Assembly: GCA_040437565.1 (NCBI GenBank)
Contig: JBDOQK010000089.1
Location: 1-52,856, forward strand
Length of the DNA: 52,856 bases
Source of the DNA: Albugo candida
Lineage: Eukaryota; Oomycota; Peronosporomycetes; Albuginales
Direction of reading: 5' to 3'
The first letter of the stretch is position 1, and the number at the start of each line of letters is the position of its first letter. The notes beneath the pieces are model-generated. The model was not told the DNA's origin. It searched no databases and saw nothing but the letters and a program-made list of their open reading frames with translations. Position numbers and translations under genes: made by a program. Positions 10,714 through 23,189 of the stretch are shown here, one piece after another.

Positions 10714-11432
10714 GTGGATTGAGAGAACCTTGATTCTTTAAAATGTACCAATAGAATAGCTAGTGAAAGCATCTAGTGAGACACAAAACAGAAAAAAGAC
10801 GCACGTTAGAGGCCAGGGTGCGCCTTCTTATACGTAACAATGGTCACATCGAATGAATAACCTGTAATTATGGATACTGATAAGATATGACAGGACCCCA
10901 TTACATTGGATATTCTGACTGCATGCAAGAACGCATAAGGAACGATAAAGGATGCTCTTACAGTATACAGCTGAACTAGTGAGGTAGTAGAGGTTAGCTA
11001 CAGGTAAAGTGAAACATAATAAAACGGGCATGTAAAAGTGCTCAGGCAACATGCACTTTATCGCCTAGTATAGCTTCTGTTTAGTTCTTTGGCTGATTGT
11101 CATCGTCTCCAGGATGAAATGATCATTGGTTTTCGTGTCATCGAATAGCAGTATATACCTGAAGTATCATCAACTTGCATAGTGTAGCAATTGAGGAAAT
11201 TTTATATAATCTTTACTCCGGATGTAACCGAATCTGAACCACCTGTGTCACATCTGACCTCCTGCACTCTTAGTCTAATTCGGTTTTTACTGACGTCGTC
11301 GTTGGTACTGGTATCAACCTTATACCGGCTATGAATGTAAGCATATGCTTTTAAGCTATAGCGGTAGTGCATGTATCTCATTTGTCTTGGATGCATCGCT
11401 GGGTGAAATGATTTGCATATTAGGATCAGATT
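10714..11432 (+). repeat. 719-bp exact duplicate, right copy (probable assembly overlap)
   Basis: Second copy of 9895-10613. It continues without a break into the hairpin at 11424-11446, where the left copy stops. Confidence 0.9.
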
Positions 11433-11446
11433 TTTACAATCTGATC
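11424..11446. repeat. Perfect 9-bp hairpin at the contig break
   Basis: gatcagatt (11424-11432) and aatctgatc (11438-11446) are perfect inverted repeats around a 5-base loop. The left contig (ending at 10613) stops exactly after the first arm. There is no T-run or gene end beside it, so a terminator role is not supported. Confidence 0.6.
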
Positions 11447-13236
11447 AAATTGTATTGCGCTTCTGCATGACCATTTCATACCATTACCTACGGGAATATG
11501 ATAAGTTTGGGATTACTGAATGGCCAAGCATAGCAAATGTTCTTCTTTGCTACGTGATTCTGAATGCGTGCCATGCTGAATAGAATCAGCTTGTGTTTCT
11601 TAATCCAACGCAAGTACCGACTGCAACAATATTGTTATTAGCTTACAAAACGCTACATGAATTTTACATGACTTAATGTTACCTCAAAATTGATCTACAT
11701 GACTATTGCAATCACCAAGGGACAAATTCGTCTCATACTGTCGACTTTGAAAAGAAGAACGGTTTTTTTTTAAGACATCTTTTTACTACAGCTTATCACA
11801 TTTTTATTTCCTATTTCCTAATCGTTCATTGCCTTTGCAGCTTTGTCATAAAAGCCATATTCACTCATACTCGATCGGCGTCAATACGCCGACCTAAGTG
11901 TCAAGATCACATATATGCTCGTCCTGATAAGACACTTTCCGATTTTCGACCTTTCTCGTCGGCTCTATTTCTAACAAGTAGCCACAGAAGAATCACTACT
12001 ATGACGACCGGATCGACCCGAGATAGAACACTTTTAGAAAGTGCTAGTGATGCATGCTGCTCCTATTATATTCCAAAACCTATTGTCGTTTCTATTTTCA
12101 TTTCTTTAAAAAGTGAAATGAAGGTTTGATCAACGGATCCTCTACTCTTCTATTATCAAATCTTTTCACTATTTTTCACTGAGCCGTTTTATAGCTGTAC
12201 CCAAAAGATGACAGTGCTAGTGTCCGTATTTGGTCCCGGTAATATTTTTTTATTTTGTTTGAATTACAGTATGTCATTGTAACAAGACGTTTTCCTAAGA
12301 TCCCTTTGAATAGAAAGGTATCCAAGATCGGCTGTAGCTGTAAATGGATGACCACGATACTGGGGCTAGCAGAAAGTAAGGACGGGTGAGAAATCTTTTC
12401 TTTTCTTTAGAATGATTTCGGAGTTGCGTTCGGCAGAAGAACGTGTGACTAGCCGCACTTCCGAATTTTAACCCCCGGAGAGAACGCAGATCTGCTTGAG
12501 CGAACAAAAAGCCATTGTTTCAAATGTGACACGTGCACGCAGGCTGACGGGCACATTACCATGCGCATGAGCTATCAACATACAACCTGGCATAGGCTAC
12601 AAAGTTAGAGTCAAGAAGATTCCTTCAAAGTGTAATGCAGACTAATTATCACATTTAAGCGAGGTTTGCCTGCATAAACGGTGGTCAAGTAAGGCTCACA
12701 GAAAGCTCACAAAAGCGGACGCAAAAGAAGGGTAACTCTCGGCGGAGAAGCACTACCGATGGCGTACTTCGAGCCTATAAATCACATGAATTGACGTGGA
12801 ATCGTCTTTGTTTTGGAGCTAGCATCGACATATGATAAATGTGACGTTTCTTTCCAGTATAATCAAATTAGATCAAAGAATAGACAGAGGACAGATACAA
12901 TTCCAATGGTGCGACACGGATACGTGTTCTCTGGCTAGCACAACCGGCTGCGGCATTGTCGTTACCGCAGTCATGGACCAATCTCAGCAAAGTAGACAGT
13001 AGTGTGCAGTCTTTCTAGTGGCCATTGACTCAATATATATTTCACCGTTTTGCAGGACCGGGAAGAGGTGGGTAAGCGTTGTCATTTATACCTCGCCAAA
13101 ATCAGTAATGGCCCCCATCAAACTTTATACATGACATCAGTCAGCGTGTTTATACACTAGCGATCCTGCAAGTGATAGATCTTGCAACATTGTAGGATGT
13201 TTAGCTGGTAGAGTGGTTTATTGAATAAGTGTACGC

Positions 13237-15120
13237 CTATTCGAGTATATTCGCGTTTAAGAGCTTCTTTTTATAGAAGTGCCAGTATCCCCTCTCATTC
13301 TACTTGACTTCATCTTTTTGTGCCTCTTGGTGCTTATCCTTACCTTGAGTTTGCTTGCTTTCGATCTTAGAATTGTCCGATCTTTGCATGGGACGTTTTT
13401 TATGTGCCTCTTGCTCCGTATGGTGTCGTTCACTTGAGATACCGTCATTTCGATCATTTCCATCGTTTGCCGCAAAAGAGCGACTTCGTTTTTCACCCGT
13501 CAAATGATTTCGATCGTTCACTGTATCCGAAGATATCGTTCTAAGGGAAGAGATATAGAGATTATATTTTAACACCATTGCTAGGTATCCACAGTTCGCG
13601 AAGCATCAATATTCTGGTGGAACAGCAATCATCCAGAATCTGAGGGGGACAAATCGATCAATGATCAAAACATCGAACCGGGAGTAAGGCAAGTAGAGCA
13701 CTTTGTACTAGCTTTTCCATATAGTACCAGACTGACCAGATGTTTTGTTGAAGGTGCCAGGAGTCCGTCTCAACCACCAAGCTTAAGCCATGGTAGGCCG
13801 GAATAGAACAAAGTTCGTCTGAAACATTGCTCATTTCCTTGCATCACTTCTGCGTCGGATCAGAATGTATTGGATATACATCTCGAGCTGGACAACGACT
13901 GCAAGTGCATTTCCAATGATATAAAAAATCAATGTGCGGCATTCTTTTTGCAGCATATCCTGCTTTTTCCTCTATACAACTTGCAATAATTTGCGATTCT
14001 CCATGGTACGCTCTACCCACATACAGGTGGAAATGTTACGCTCATTTAATATTGCTCGTACGAGTGAAACTCTCCTGGGGATTTCTTCTCCCATATTGTA
14101 GTAGATTTTCCCTTTGGGATATGAAGTGTCCATACTTCTATCATAAGCTGTTATACATTTTAATTTTGGTTTCGGAGTAATCGATCGACAAAGCTGTTTA
14201 AATTGGCCCGTAAAAATTGGACTTCATTTTGATATCACAAAGTGTACTGCTCACTATTTGCAGCTGGTCCGGTTGATACATGCTCGATGGTGCTATCATC
14301 GAACAAAACTACCATTCCGGATGTTCATTCGTTATACAGTCAAGACAGTTCGTTCGTAGATCATGGGACGTGGAAGTTTTATAGCATCCTGGTGGAAATC
14401 TCACACTTTCATATATCAATTCAGTCGTGGGATGCAATCCATAGTGAGCTGCAAGATAATTCGGCTTTTACACAAAAGCGTATTTTGGTGGTCTGAAACG
14501 AACGTTGGATAATTTTCTGACAAGATAGTCACATGGATCGCCACGAATTTTATAAGTGGGTTCAGTACAGATACCCGACAGCCTACATGGCTTGAGAACT
14601 GTACGTTAATTTGTGTATAGCACATGCAGATAGCGCCCTTGTTCCTCTTTGGTTACCAGGCGGGATTTTTGTATGCTCGGAGATCCGCTTCTCATTTTGA
14701 GATATCTACCGCAACAAAGACTTTCTGCCGAATGCGTGAGAATGCATAACCGCTTCAACTCGTGTACATCGACATACGAAGAATCCGATACAGACGTTTC
14801 GGTGTGTGTTGCTCAGAACCTGTTATCGTCATGGAGCCGCACGGAACATCATTATGACAGTCTACTTTGGATTGCAGAAAGGAAGAAGCACAACCAGACG
14901 ATTGAAAATTTTCTCTGGCACGCGGTCGATTAGAGTTATGCAAAGAGTTTAGCGCAAAGGATAAACAATTCACTCCAGCAATATCTATTAGGCAGGATTG
15001 GCCCTTGCCTAGATCACTTGTGGGAGGTAGTCTGACGGTGATAGTGATTGGTTGGGTGGCATCAACAAGTGTATCCGTAAGACAGACACCAAAGAACAGA
15101 AGGCAGTGCTGATGCAGCAT
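13237..15120 (-). pseudogene. CCG-type secreted protein, decayed copy 3
   Basis: The right end encodes a signal-peptide-like start (MLHQHCLLFFGVCL) followed by a first CxxC block in which one cysteine has become glycine (GQSCLIDIAG). Later family blocks are present but broken by many lesions. The left end is a strongly charged tail (about 13300-13520, K/R/D/E/Q-rich) closing with a NANILE-type C-terminus at 13237. The tail is longer than in the intact gene. Length and order of parts otherwise match the 589-residue protein. Confidence 0.8.
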
Positions 15121-18100
15121 GACCAGCGGAAGTGAGAGAAACATTGTTTCCTTGTTTCAATGCCTAAAGTTATCACTTTCCCCGTCCACTATTTATAGAA
15201 GAAAAGTAGCGTACGGGAAAACCCTTGCAATACCAAGTGCTCTGGATTACCATTTTTGAGTTTCATCGAAAAGAAACACGAGTGGTCCTTTGTACAAGCA
15301 CAAGAATGACGGCTTTCAACCAATGGAATGGAAATATGGGAAAAAGCGTTTACACTTTGTATTGTCAGGTTGCAAGAAACGGCGATATCCGCTTTGTCAT
15401 CTGCTTTCTGCATTGATAACTTTTGGTGACGCTCTAATAAAAATGCAGTAGCTATAATACATAAAATTTATTGAATGGAAGTGATTTGGAAAATTTGGAT
15501 GGGAATGAGCACATGTTGATACAGCAATGTGAATTAAACGAAATCGCAAAGTAATCATCTAACACGATTTATGCGAGTGGGCGAAAGCGATTGGTATAGG
15601 GGTAGTCGCGCGACTCCACAGGTACACGATTTTATGAGACTTGGCATTTTATTGAGTAGAAAATAGTCAAGTTATATGAGTAATCTGCAATGATAGATAC
15701 CGATAAGATACGCGAAAAAGTAGTACAGTATAATTCAATCCATCTGGATTTGCTACATTTTGCATCTGTTAAGTTGGGTATTGTGTCTACAGCCATGGAT
15801 CAAGTAGACCAACAAAGAACGATTGGGGGTTTCTGATTAACATGGCAAACGATTGCGTTTCCGGTGAGCTTAATGAAAAGCGTTAGATAATAATCTTACG
15901 CTTCTGAGCAGCATATAAAAGTCTATTTTACTTTAGTGCTCTTTATGAAGCCGTTACTTTCTTTTTTTTTCGATGAGGAGTACTTGTTTCTGGTTCTTCT
16001 CAGCTAAAAATTTCAGTGTCTTTCAGCATGCGCGTGCACACGCACTGTGGTTGATCGCTCTGTGGGATATCGCCCTTCTATATGCGCTTTACACAATTCG
16101 ACGCAAGTCATACATTCTTCGACTTCTTCTCTACTGGGATCGTCGATACAGGGAAATTTAATCGGTTCTTGTCAAAATCCATTGCCCTTACATATACCGC
16201 GAAGGCTTACTTCTTGCCATCCTAGGGCAGAGGGAGGGGGGGGGTAAAGAATTGAGTGTATTATTTTCCGGATGTCTCTCCTTTCGTGGAAAGTATTGAT
16301 GCAGATTTAGCACCAGTGGTGTTGAGGTCGCGTAAATGCAGCAAATGCTACAAATCATCATAATAGACGTTCAGGCAATGTAAGTGTACTAGTAGATAAA
16401 GCTCCAATCAATTCGTGAATTAGTTACGTTGCTTGTTAAGGTAGCCGCATATAAACATGCGCATTTTGGTGGACCTGCACAAACAAATATATAAAAAATT
16501 TATGTGAAAGTGCTTGCATCGTTGAGAACTGAGCCGAACCCGTGTGCTGAGTCCGAGAGGAGGGCCTCCTGTTACGATCAAAAATGGACAACATACTTCG
16601 AGTCTACGTGTACGGTAAGATGCGCTTGAGGTCACAAATACCTACTTGTATTTCATAGACGATGCTTCCAAGTAGGATTGGAAAATGAGAAAGATCTTGA
16701 GCAGGCTTACTGAGAGCGGAAAATTGCTTGATGCAACAATTTCTTGGTAGTTATGTATACCATATATGGTATCCAGACCAAAGTGGCCATAAAACCCCCG
16801 CTTCGTAGAGTGTAGTGAGTACTGAGATCAGCACATGGCTCATCATCACAAGATAGTCTTGGGTAGATAGAGTGGCCGAAAGCCAAAACAGATCCTAGAA
16901 TGTTTAATGGTATGGCTGGCAGAACAAAGAAATCAGTCATACTAATCTAGCAGTTGGTTTTAATTGAGTCAGCGTTAGGATCACTTGATGCCAAAAGTCC
17001 TATAAAGGACTACTAGTATATAGCCAATGGGAGCTTTCAAATCAAATTGGCGTGACCTCGGCAAGTGTAGACATGGCTGAACTTCACGAAAGATACGCTA
17101 CACAAGCAGTTGGTGGACTCTTGACTCGAAATGAGACAACGGAATAGAGTTGACATGGTCAAAAAGCAGCTGAAATAGGGCACCGCATTTCAGAAACGCT
17201 ACAATTTAAAATTGTTATTAATTAATGTTGAGGATTTCGTGTTCTACATCGAGGTATAGGGGATACGCATAGCAAACTGAGTACGAATGGAACAAGCCAA
17301 GTAACCTGAGCTAATTCCGCGTTGATTTCAAGGATTCAAAGTAAGTTCAACAAGGAAACACATGATGTACATACAGACTGAAAGCGCCTTAAACGGTATT
17401 GAAATTTGCTACACGTAATCCGTAACAACATTGGGGTCATGTGATTGGGCGAACAAGAGCGATTTTTTTCAACTAGAAGAGATTGAAAATGAGAGTACGA
17501 GCAGGTTGAGAAGGTAGACAAACTTATAAGAGACTGGGAGCTCGTAGCTGAAATAGAGGAAAGTTGAATGATAATCAAATGAACCTGATCAATTATGTAA
17601 CAATTTGTAGTCGCATTAAAAAGCCTATTCAATTTTCACGACTGTACAGAACTCATACCGTCTAATTGCTTATTGAAGATGTCCAATATTTTCGTGGACG
17701 ACCAGGCTGTGAAGTTGGTCCAACCTGAAAGCGCATATAAAATTTTCCGCATTTGATGCACTGCATAGTGCAGCAAAATAAGCATTTCATGTATGATCCT
17801 CATTTGAGCTCCGATTATTTGTAGACCCTTTAATAGCACGTCTGAACATCTGTACCTTTCAGAGGTTCTTTAAGGTCACGAGTGTTTTTCTGACACGTCG
17901 TTGCTTGTTGCTAACAAGCCCCAAATAATAAAAGCATTACATTCATCAGTATTCAAGTCGTGACTGATGGAATAAACTATCTTCTTCCTGCACCGTGCTT
18001 TTATTATATGAAGTGGTGAAGGTCGCGCCTTATCCAGGAGAATTTCATTCAAGCCGATCTTGAGATAGAAATTCCTGTCTTCTATTAATGATCAAGAATT

Positions 18101-19588
18101 GGTCTACACCAGCAATGATTTCTCACATTCATCTTGGAAGTGTCGTTAGGTGAAAAGGGCCGGTGATCAGGATGACTTCGTTCTCGACTTGCATATATTG
18201 TGAATTAAAAATTCGAAATTAGTACCTCCAACAGCGATATTATTTAATGACCAAAATCCGGGTCTTTTTATGACGCAGCGTTATGGATCTGTGGTTTTTT
18301 TAAAGGTGATTTTGAATGCGTGATATGCTGACAGAATCAACATCCACTTCTAAACTTTATCGCCAGTCAACCCCTCTGCTTTGCTACCAATTGGCACTTC
18401 TTTTAGTTTTCTATGGCATCAAATAACATTGAGCGCAACAAAATCTTTCATAGTATGAAATCCCAAGTGAACTCTAATAAACGTATGTTCCCCCTCAATT
18501 CGATTGGTACGAAATCTATTAAACGTCAACTCGCACGTTCACCGTAGATTTCTACTTTCGGTAGAAGGCTGGTTTTGAAATCAATAAGGCAGGCAATACG
18601 TCACACCTCTACCCAGTCGTATTACTGCATCAGATTAGCCGCATCGTAATGTAACCTCCGGGTTGCTTGCACCAACTCCTCATCGACGTCGTTGCGCAAA
18701 GATGAGTCTCACCATCGCAGATATTTCCGAAGTAGCCAGAATCTCCTGCCTTATTCTTTTACCTCGTCAGTCTTGCGTCATTTACGCAAGCTCAGGTTGT
18801 GTTTCCAGTCGTCTATGTGGATGTAGTGCGTGGTATGAGGTGCATATTGTGTCAGAAAGAAGTCCGTAGACAGTGGGTAAAATGGCAATAAAACGATGAG
18901 TACCGGCGTTACTTATCATCGTCTTGCAAGTGCGATTTCGGATCGGTGGGTTTACAAAATGGATCACTAAAAGTGCTAGCGCCCACTGTAGTCTCGACAT
19001 ACCGTTTTGCTTTATTTCCTAATCATATGGAGTGCACTACAATCATAAATAATCATGACCTTAGAAATCGAAGCATGGTCTCAGGACGGTTTTCAGCTCA
19101 AAGAGGATACTCAATATGCAGGGGCTAGCAAAACAGATTGAACCAACTCTGAGAGAAGGGATTATGGGTAAAATGTGAGGTGCGAACCAAAATACACATG
19201 AACTAAATCAATCAACTTAGCAGGGTAGACAGAGACACAGTCGATAAGATTCTTTGAAGTGTAAGTGTAAATAGTCATTACGCTTAATTGTCAGATGACT
19301 GTAATATGGTCATCAAGTGAGCCTAACGACAAAGTGTCGCTAAACGCAAATGGTTGTGCGGTTGTGTATTTAATATATAAACTGTTGCTTTCGAAAGCAT
19401 TGATGGCTTCCAGCAGACCATGTGTGCGACATCAGTCGACGTTACTTATATAGTGCTAATTATGCAAGTTATAGATCTTGCAAGATGGTAAGAGATTCTT
19501 ACAAGCTATCTTTATAACTCATAGAATGCTGGATAGGACCTTATGGATAAACTGTAGTTGATAAAATGGTAATCAAATGCGTTTACGA
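15121..19588. other. Intergenic DNA between copies 3 and 4
   Basis: No gene was supported. The left part (15600-15710) is the upstream flank shared with copies 2 and 4; the right part (about 18240-19540) is the downstream flank shared with copies 3 and 5. The middle (about 15800-18200) holds only frames under 100 codons that match nothing I know. Confidence 0.5.
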
Positions 19589-21256
19589 CTATCCGAGCAT
19601 ATCCGCATTTGAAAGCATCTTCTCATAGGGAAGCGAGTATCTCTCCATGATACCAAACTTTGCTTTGATTGAATCTGATAACATCGGTCGAATCAAAGAG
19701 ACATCCAATGCTTCCCATTGTTTCATTCTGATATACCCACATTCTTCAAAACAATCCGTGTGTTTTTGAGCACCGACCATCAGGAAATAATTTAAATCTG
19801 TGATCAAAATATTCAGCCATGACGTGAGACAAATAAAGCATTTTAGATCTGACTTTTCTGGCCTTTGTATTGTAGTAATAGGGAATTTGTTGTTAGGGAT
19901 GGTTTCGGGATCGAACTACTATCAAGCTCAGGAGCTTGTGAAGTGTACAAATAACAAACTTGCTTCGGAACACTGATAACTTTTTTGCAAAGCTTTCGAC
20001 TCGCCACTGATATTCCGGTAATGCATTCAGAGATGCTGTGTTTTTCTTTCTTTTTGGCAGGTTATTTATCGATGAAACCAAAAAATCAATATGTGACAGT
20101 CTCTTCACAGAAAATCCAGCTTTATACTCCATACAAGCCTGGCACATTTCGTCATAGTTCAGCTCGTGTTCTACCCACATGCAATTTGTAGGCTATGATA
20201 GAGCCAATGTATCTTGAAACCTTGGATGATGCCAGGGCTCACCTGCTGCCATATTGTAGTAGCTCACCCCGAGGGTGTATAGCTAATGCTTGTCTTAGAG
20301 GCTTTCAAACATATTCTTTTTGATTCGGGGTTTTTCCACCCGCAAAGCTCTCCACATTTTTTGATAAGGCATCGAGAACCTTTTGATATAAGGTAAACCG
20401 TCTGCTCAGTTCTTTTATCGCGTTGGTCAGATCCATGCGCGGTGGTGGTATGATCGACCCCAGTACTGCCATCCCTTTTGAGTGTAAAGCCATGCAACCA
20501 AGGCGTTCTGTCTGTCGATCGAGGGCTACGGAAGTAATACAGCATAACGACTTCAATAGTGCGGTCTCTACAATCGCTTCGATCGCAACATGCAAATAAG
20601 CAAGATCTGGATTGGGATTACTTGAAAGATCTACCTGACTGAAATGAATTGATAATTGGATATTTTGTTTACAAGATTTACACAATTACCGTCGCCAAAT
20701 TTATAGTTGAGTCCACTACACATGCCCGAGGATGAACACGGCTTAAGAATGTCGCTTTCAATTGTGTCTAGCACATACAAATAGTATTCACGTCTATCAT
20801 CTGCTACGAGTTGAAATTTTTGTATCGTTTGAGAGCCGCTCCTCATTTTAAGACAGATGCCGCATTTCAAATGTCGTTTGCACATCTGTGAGAACGCACA
20901 GCGGCATCGACTGTGTACCAATAATGCCCAACTTCATATCCCCATTCTAAAGACCTATCACTGTGACGAATCCGCAATTAGACTTACGCTGACACTCAAT
21001 CCCTGCTCTTAAAAGAAGAAGCATTCCCGCCAAAGGCTTGAAATATTGCTGCGGTAGACCGTGGGTTGAAGTGATGTGTAGTGATAGACGCAAGCGAACG
21101 ACGATCCACCCCGGCAATATTCGTCAGGCAGGATTGGCATTCGCCTAGATTACTTTTGAGAGAAAATGTTGCGTTGATTATTACAGGATCCTTGGCATCA
21201 GTAACCGTGTTGAGACGCCACACACCAGCAGAGAGAAGCCAATATAGATGCACCAT
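19589..21256 (-). pseudogene. CCG-type secreted protein, decayed copy 4
   Basis: The right end gives MVHLYWLLSAGVW and CQSCLTNIAG; further left are CGICLKMRSG, a partial middle region and the SNADMLG C-terminus, with the stop at 19589. About six lesions break it. It is about 100 bp shorter than the intact gene, mainly because the charged tail is nearly missing: the SIRPMSSDS-like block runs almost directly into the C-terminal motif. The start ATG at 21256 has the family core-promoter box just before it. Confidence 0.85.
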
Positions 21257-21801
21257 GACCAGGCAATTTTATAGTGAGGGAATAATTTACCCCTTAGGCA
21301 GGAAAATTTTGTAGGCATCTCCTAAAGACCAGCCACTTCGTAGAAAGAAGCATCGTACCGTAAAAACTCCACCAAAGCAATTGTTGTTCATTCCAATTCA
21401 GATTATTCTACTTGTGAAATAAGGAACATCACAGATGCTTTTTTTCTTATGTGAGTGATTCTTATCAACCAATGAAATCAAAACATGGAATAGAAGCGGG
21501 CATGGAAGTCGCACTCTGTTGTGCCAGTCTCAAATAAAAGGCAGTATGATATTGTGCTCTGACACAGCATAATCACATTTTGTAATGTTACTAAGCAGAA
21601 TCTTTCTGGAAACAACAAAATACGACCAGTAAAAAAGACGCATTTTGTGGGGGTGAATGCGCCGTTCTACCTATAGACAATCGGATAACCGAGCTTTATT
21701 AGTAGGAAACAGTCAAATCTATTCAATAACCCGTGATCGTAGATACGAATAAGATCTAGTCGGATGTAGCAGAAATGTAGAATCATATATCATGAATAAA
21801 T
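21257..21801. other. Upstream flank of copy 4
   Basis: This flank carries the core-promoter-like box next to 21270-21290 (- strand) and the conserved upstream stretch at about 21630-21755, shared with copies 2 and 3. No gene was seen. Confidence 0.5.
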
Positions 21802-21927
21802 ATGTGCTTTCCACTTGCAAACAACAGGCAGTTGCATCTCCTAGCTCTTATAGCAATCCTAGCAACTCGAAGCTCTTCAGTTGACTGCGCCTATCGCGAT
21901 TACCACACCAACCATATGAATGTGTGA
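21802..21927 (+). CDS. Short signal-peptide-like ORF, divergent from copy 4; possible relic of a second secreted family
   Basis: This 41-codon frame has a hydrophobic core, LHLLALIAILAT, then a polar stretch and a stop, like an isolated signal peptide. It matters because a second frame at 36249, in the same place and direction relative to copy 5, reads LYLLFVTAILAT in the matching frame, and the DNA around both aligns (atctcctagctcttatagcaa against atctcctattcgttacagcaa). Both lie head to head with a CCG copy. The mature part is not recognisable, so this is probably the truncated front of an unknown secreted protein. Confidence 0.35.
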   Translation: MCFPLANNRQLHLLALIAILATRSSSVDCAYRDYHTNHMNV

Positions 21928-22844
21928 AGATGGTATATGTGTCTGGTTCATGATGGTAACATTCAACGGCATTTTGTGTTCGCGCGAAATCTACAGCGAA
22001 ACGCAAGTTTTTTTTCCGTCATCAACTGCATAATCCATGGATTCAAGTCACCGTCATCTATCTACACGTGAAACTTGACGGTTGCTGCGCCAATAAATTT
22101 CATTTCTGAGCTTACATCACCCCCAATACATATTTATCGTATACGTGCGCGTCGGATACATCGTCCGCCGCACACGTATTTGCCTGACTAACAACTTTAG
22201 GCAACACACCACGACGTTCCAGTGAAGGGCCATTCAGGTCCCTCGCACCGAATCTCACATAAATAATTAGTTCAATCTACCAGCCGGATATTAACCCTTC
22301 CGAGAAAGAACGAACATATCTCCCAATAGAAACCCCCAATACTGTAGTTTCTAGTAGGTAAATGTTAAGTTGAAAGACTTACTCGGATCTATTCAAGTCG
22401 TTTTTTTTCAGAAAGTATGAGCTAAGATTGTAAGTCAGGATGCTTCCCGCCAATACGTTGAAACATAACTTACCAGACGTAAGGGAGCGTTAAAATCTCC
22501 ATTTTCTTTGATTTGGTGTCAGTCCAAAACGCTATCCTTGTAATAAACATTCAATTTTGCCATAGGAACCAATAGAATCGCATTGCTTTGTGCATCTGAA
22601 GTTAGAAACACGTTTCCTTCATCATCGGAGTTGCATATCTATTATCGACAGATGTGCAAGCAACTTGATAAGATCAGATGTGATTAAACTACATCCATAA
22701 GAGACATTCCATATCCTATTCGAAGCTGAATTTATGAAACCGTTCATGTGAATAACTGAGAGACATCTTTTACTCCACACAAAAGATTCTTAAGCATGAT
22801 GAAGGATACCTGTCTCGGATATATTGGAATATTGATAAGGATAC
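21928..22844. other. Intergenic DNA, no gene seen
   Basis: No supported feature. A patch at about 22140-22260 looks less AT-rich than its surroundings and could be the remains of a transposon or gene, but no motif was found on either strand. Confidence 0.4.
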
Positions 22845-23189
22845 ATGAATTTGAAAAGATCGGCCAAGTTCTCTCTATCGATTGATGGAGGAGGACATGG
22901 AGACTTTAGGGCAAAGTATTTTCTGACTCGTTCTGTTCATGATTCAAGTGCACATCCTCAGGCGCGAGTCAAAGGGAATATTGACGACATGTTCGGTCTT
23001 CGTCGTTATTTGTCTTCAACAAATCTTCAACCAGGCAATGCAGACGACAGCTTCGACGATTGTTTGACCTATTCCTGTTCCGACGTAAAAGTACGTGTAT
23101 TTTTTGCTAAGTTCTCTCCTTACGTAAAATCTAGAAATATATCAACCCAGTTCCGAACCCGATACGTTGTGGACGGAATCGGTTTCTAA
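22845..23189 (+). CDS. Hypothetical ORF, 114 codons, possible first exon or gene fragment
   Basis: The frame has no resemblance to the CCG family or to retroelement proteins that I can see. Residues 14-75 read like ordinary globular protein (GGGHGDFRAKYFLTRS, GNIDDMFGLRRYL), with balanced composition, unlike the low-quality frames around it. After the lysine of CSDVK the DNA reads aagtacgt, a possible 5' splice site, so the last 35 residues may be intron read-through. No signal peptide is evident. No downstream exon could be placed. Function unknown. Confidence 0.3.
   Translation: MNLKRSAKFSLSIDGGGHGDFRAKYFLTRSVHDSSAHPQARVKGNIDDMFGLRRYLSSTNLQPGNADDSFDDCLTYSCSDVKVRVFFAKFSPYVKSRNISTQFRTRYVVDGIGF

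Larger units (their letters stand above)
9603..13236. other. Intergenic DNA between copies 2 and 3
   Basis: No gene was seen. About 9970-10060 (aaaaagacgcac, then cctgtaattatggatactgataagat) recurs upstream of copy 3 (15600-15710) and copy 4 (21630-21755). About 11550-11900 and 13100-13210 recur downstream of copies 4 and 5 (18300-18720 with 19400-19500; 27280-27600 with 28600-28630). The stretch therefore holds the upstream flank of one unit and the downstream flank of the next. It also holds the N gap at 10614-10713 with its duplicated flanks. Confidence 0.6.

Noticed and set aside
10009-11052. Two identical 74-codon frames on the - strand (10009-10233 and 10828-11052), suggesting a duplicated gene
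   Set aside because: They lie in the 719-bp exact flanks of an N gap, so they are one sequence seen twice; composition is not convincing for coding.
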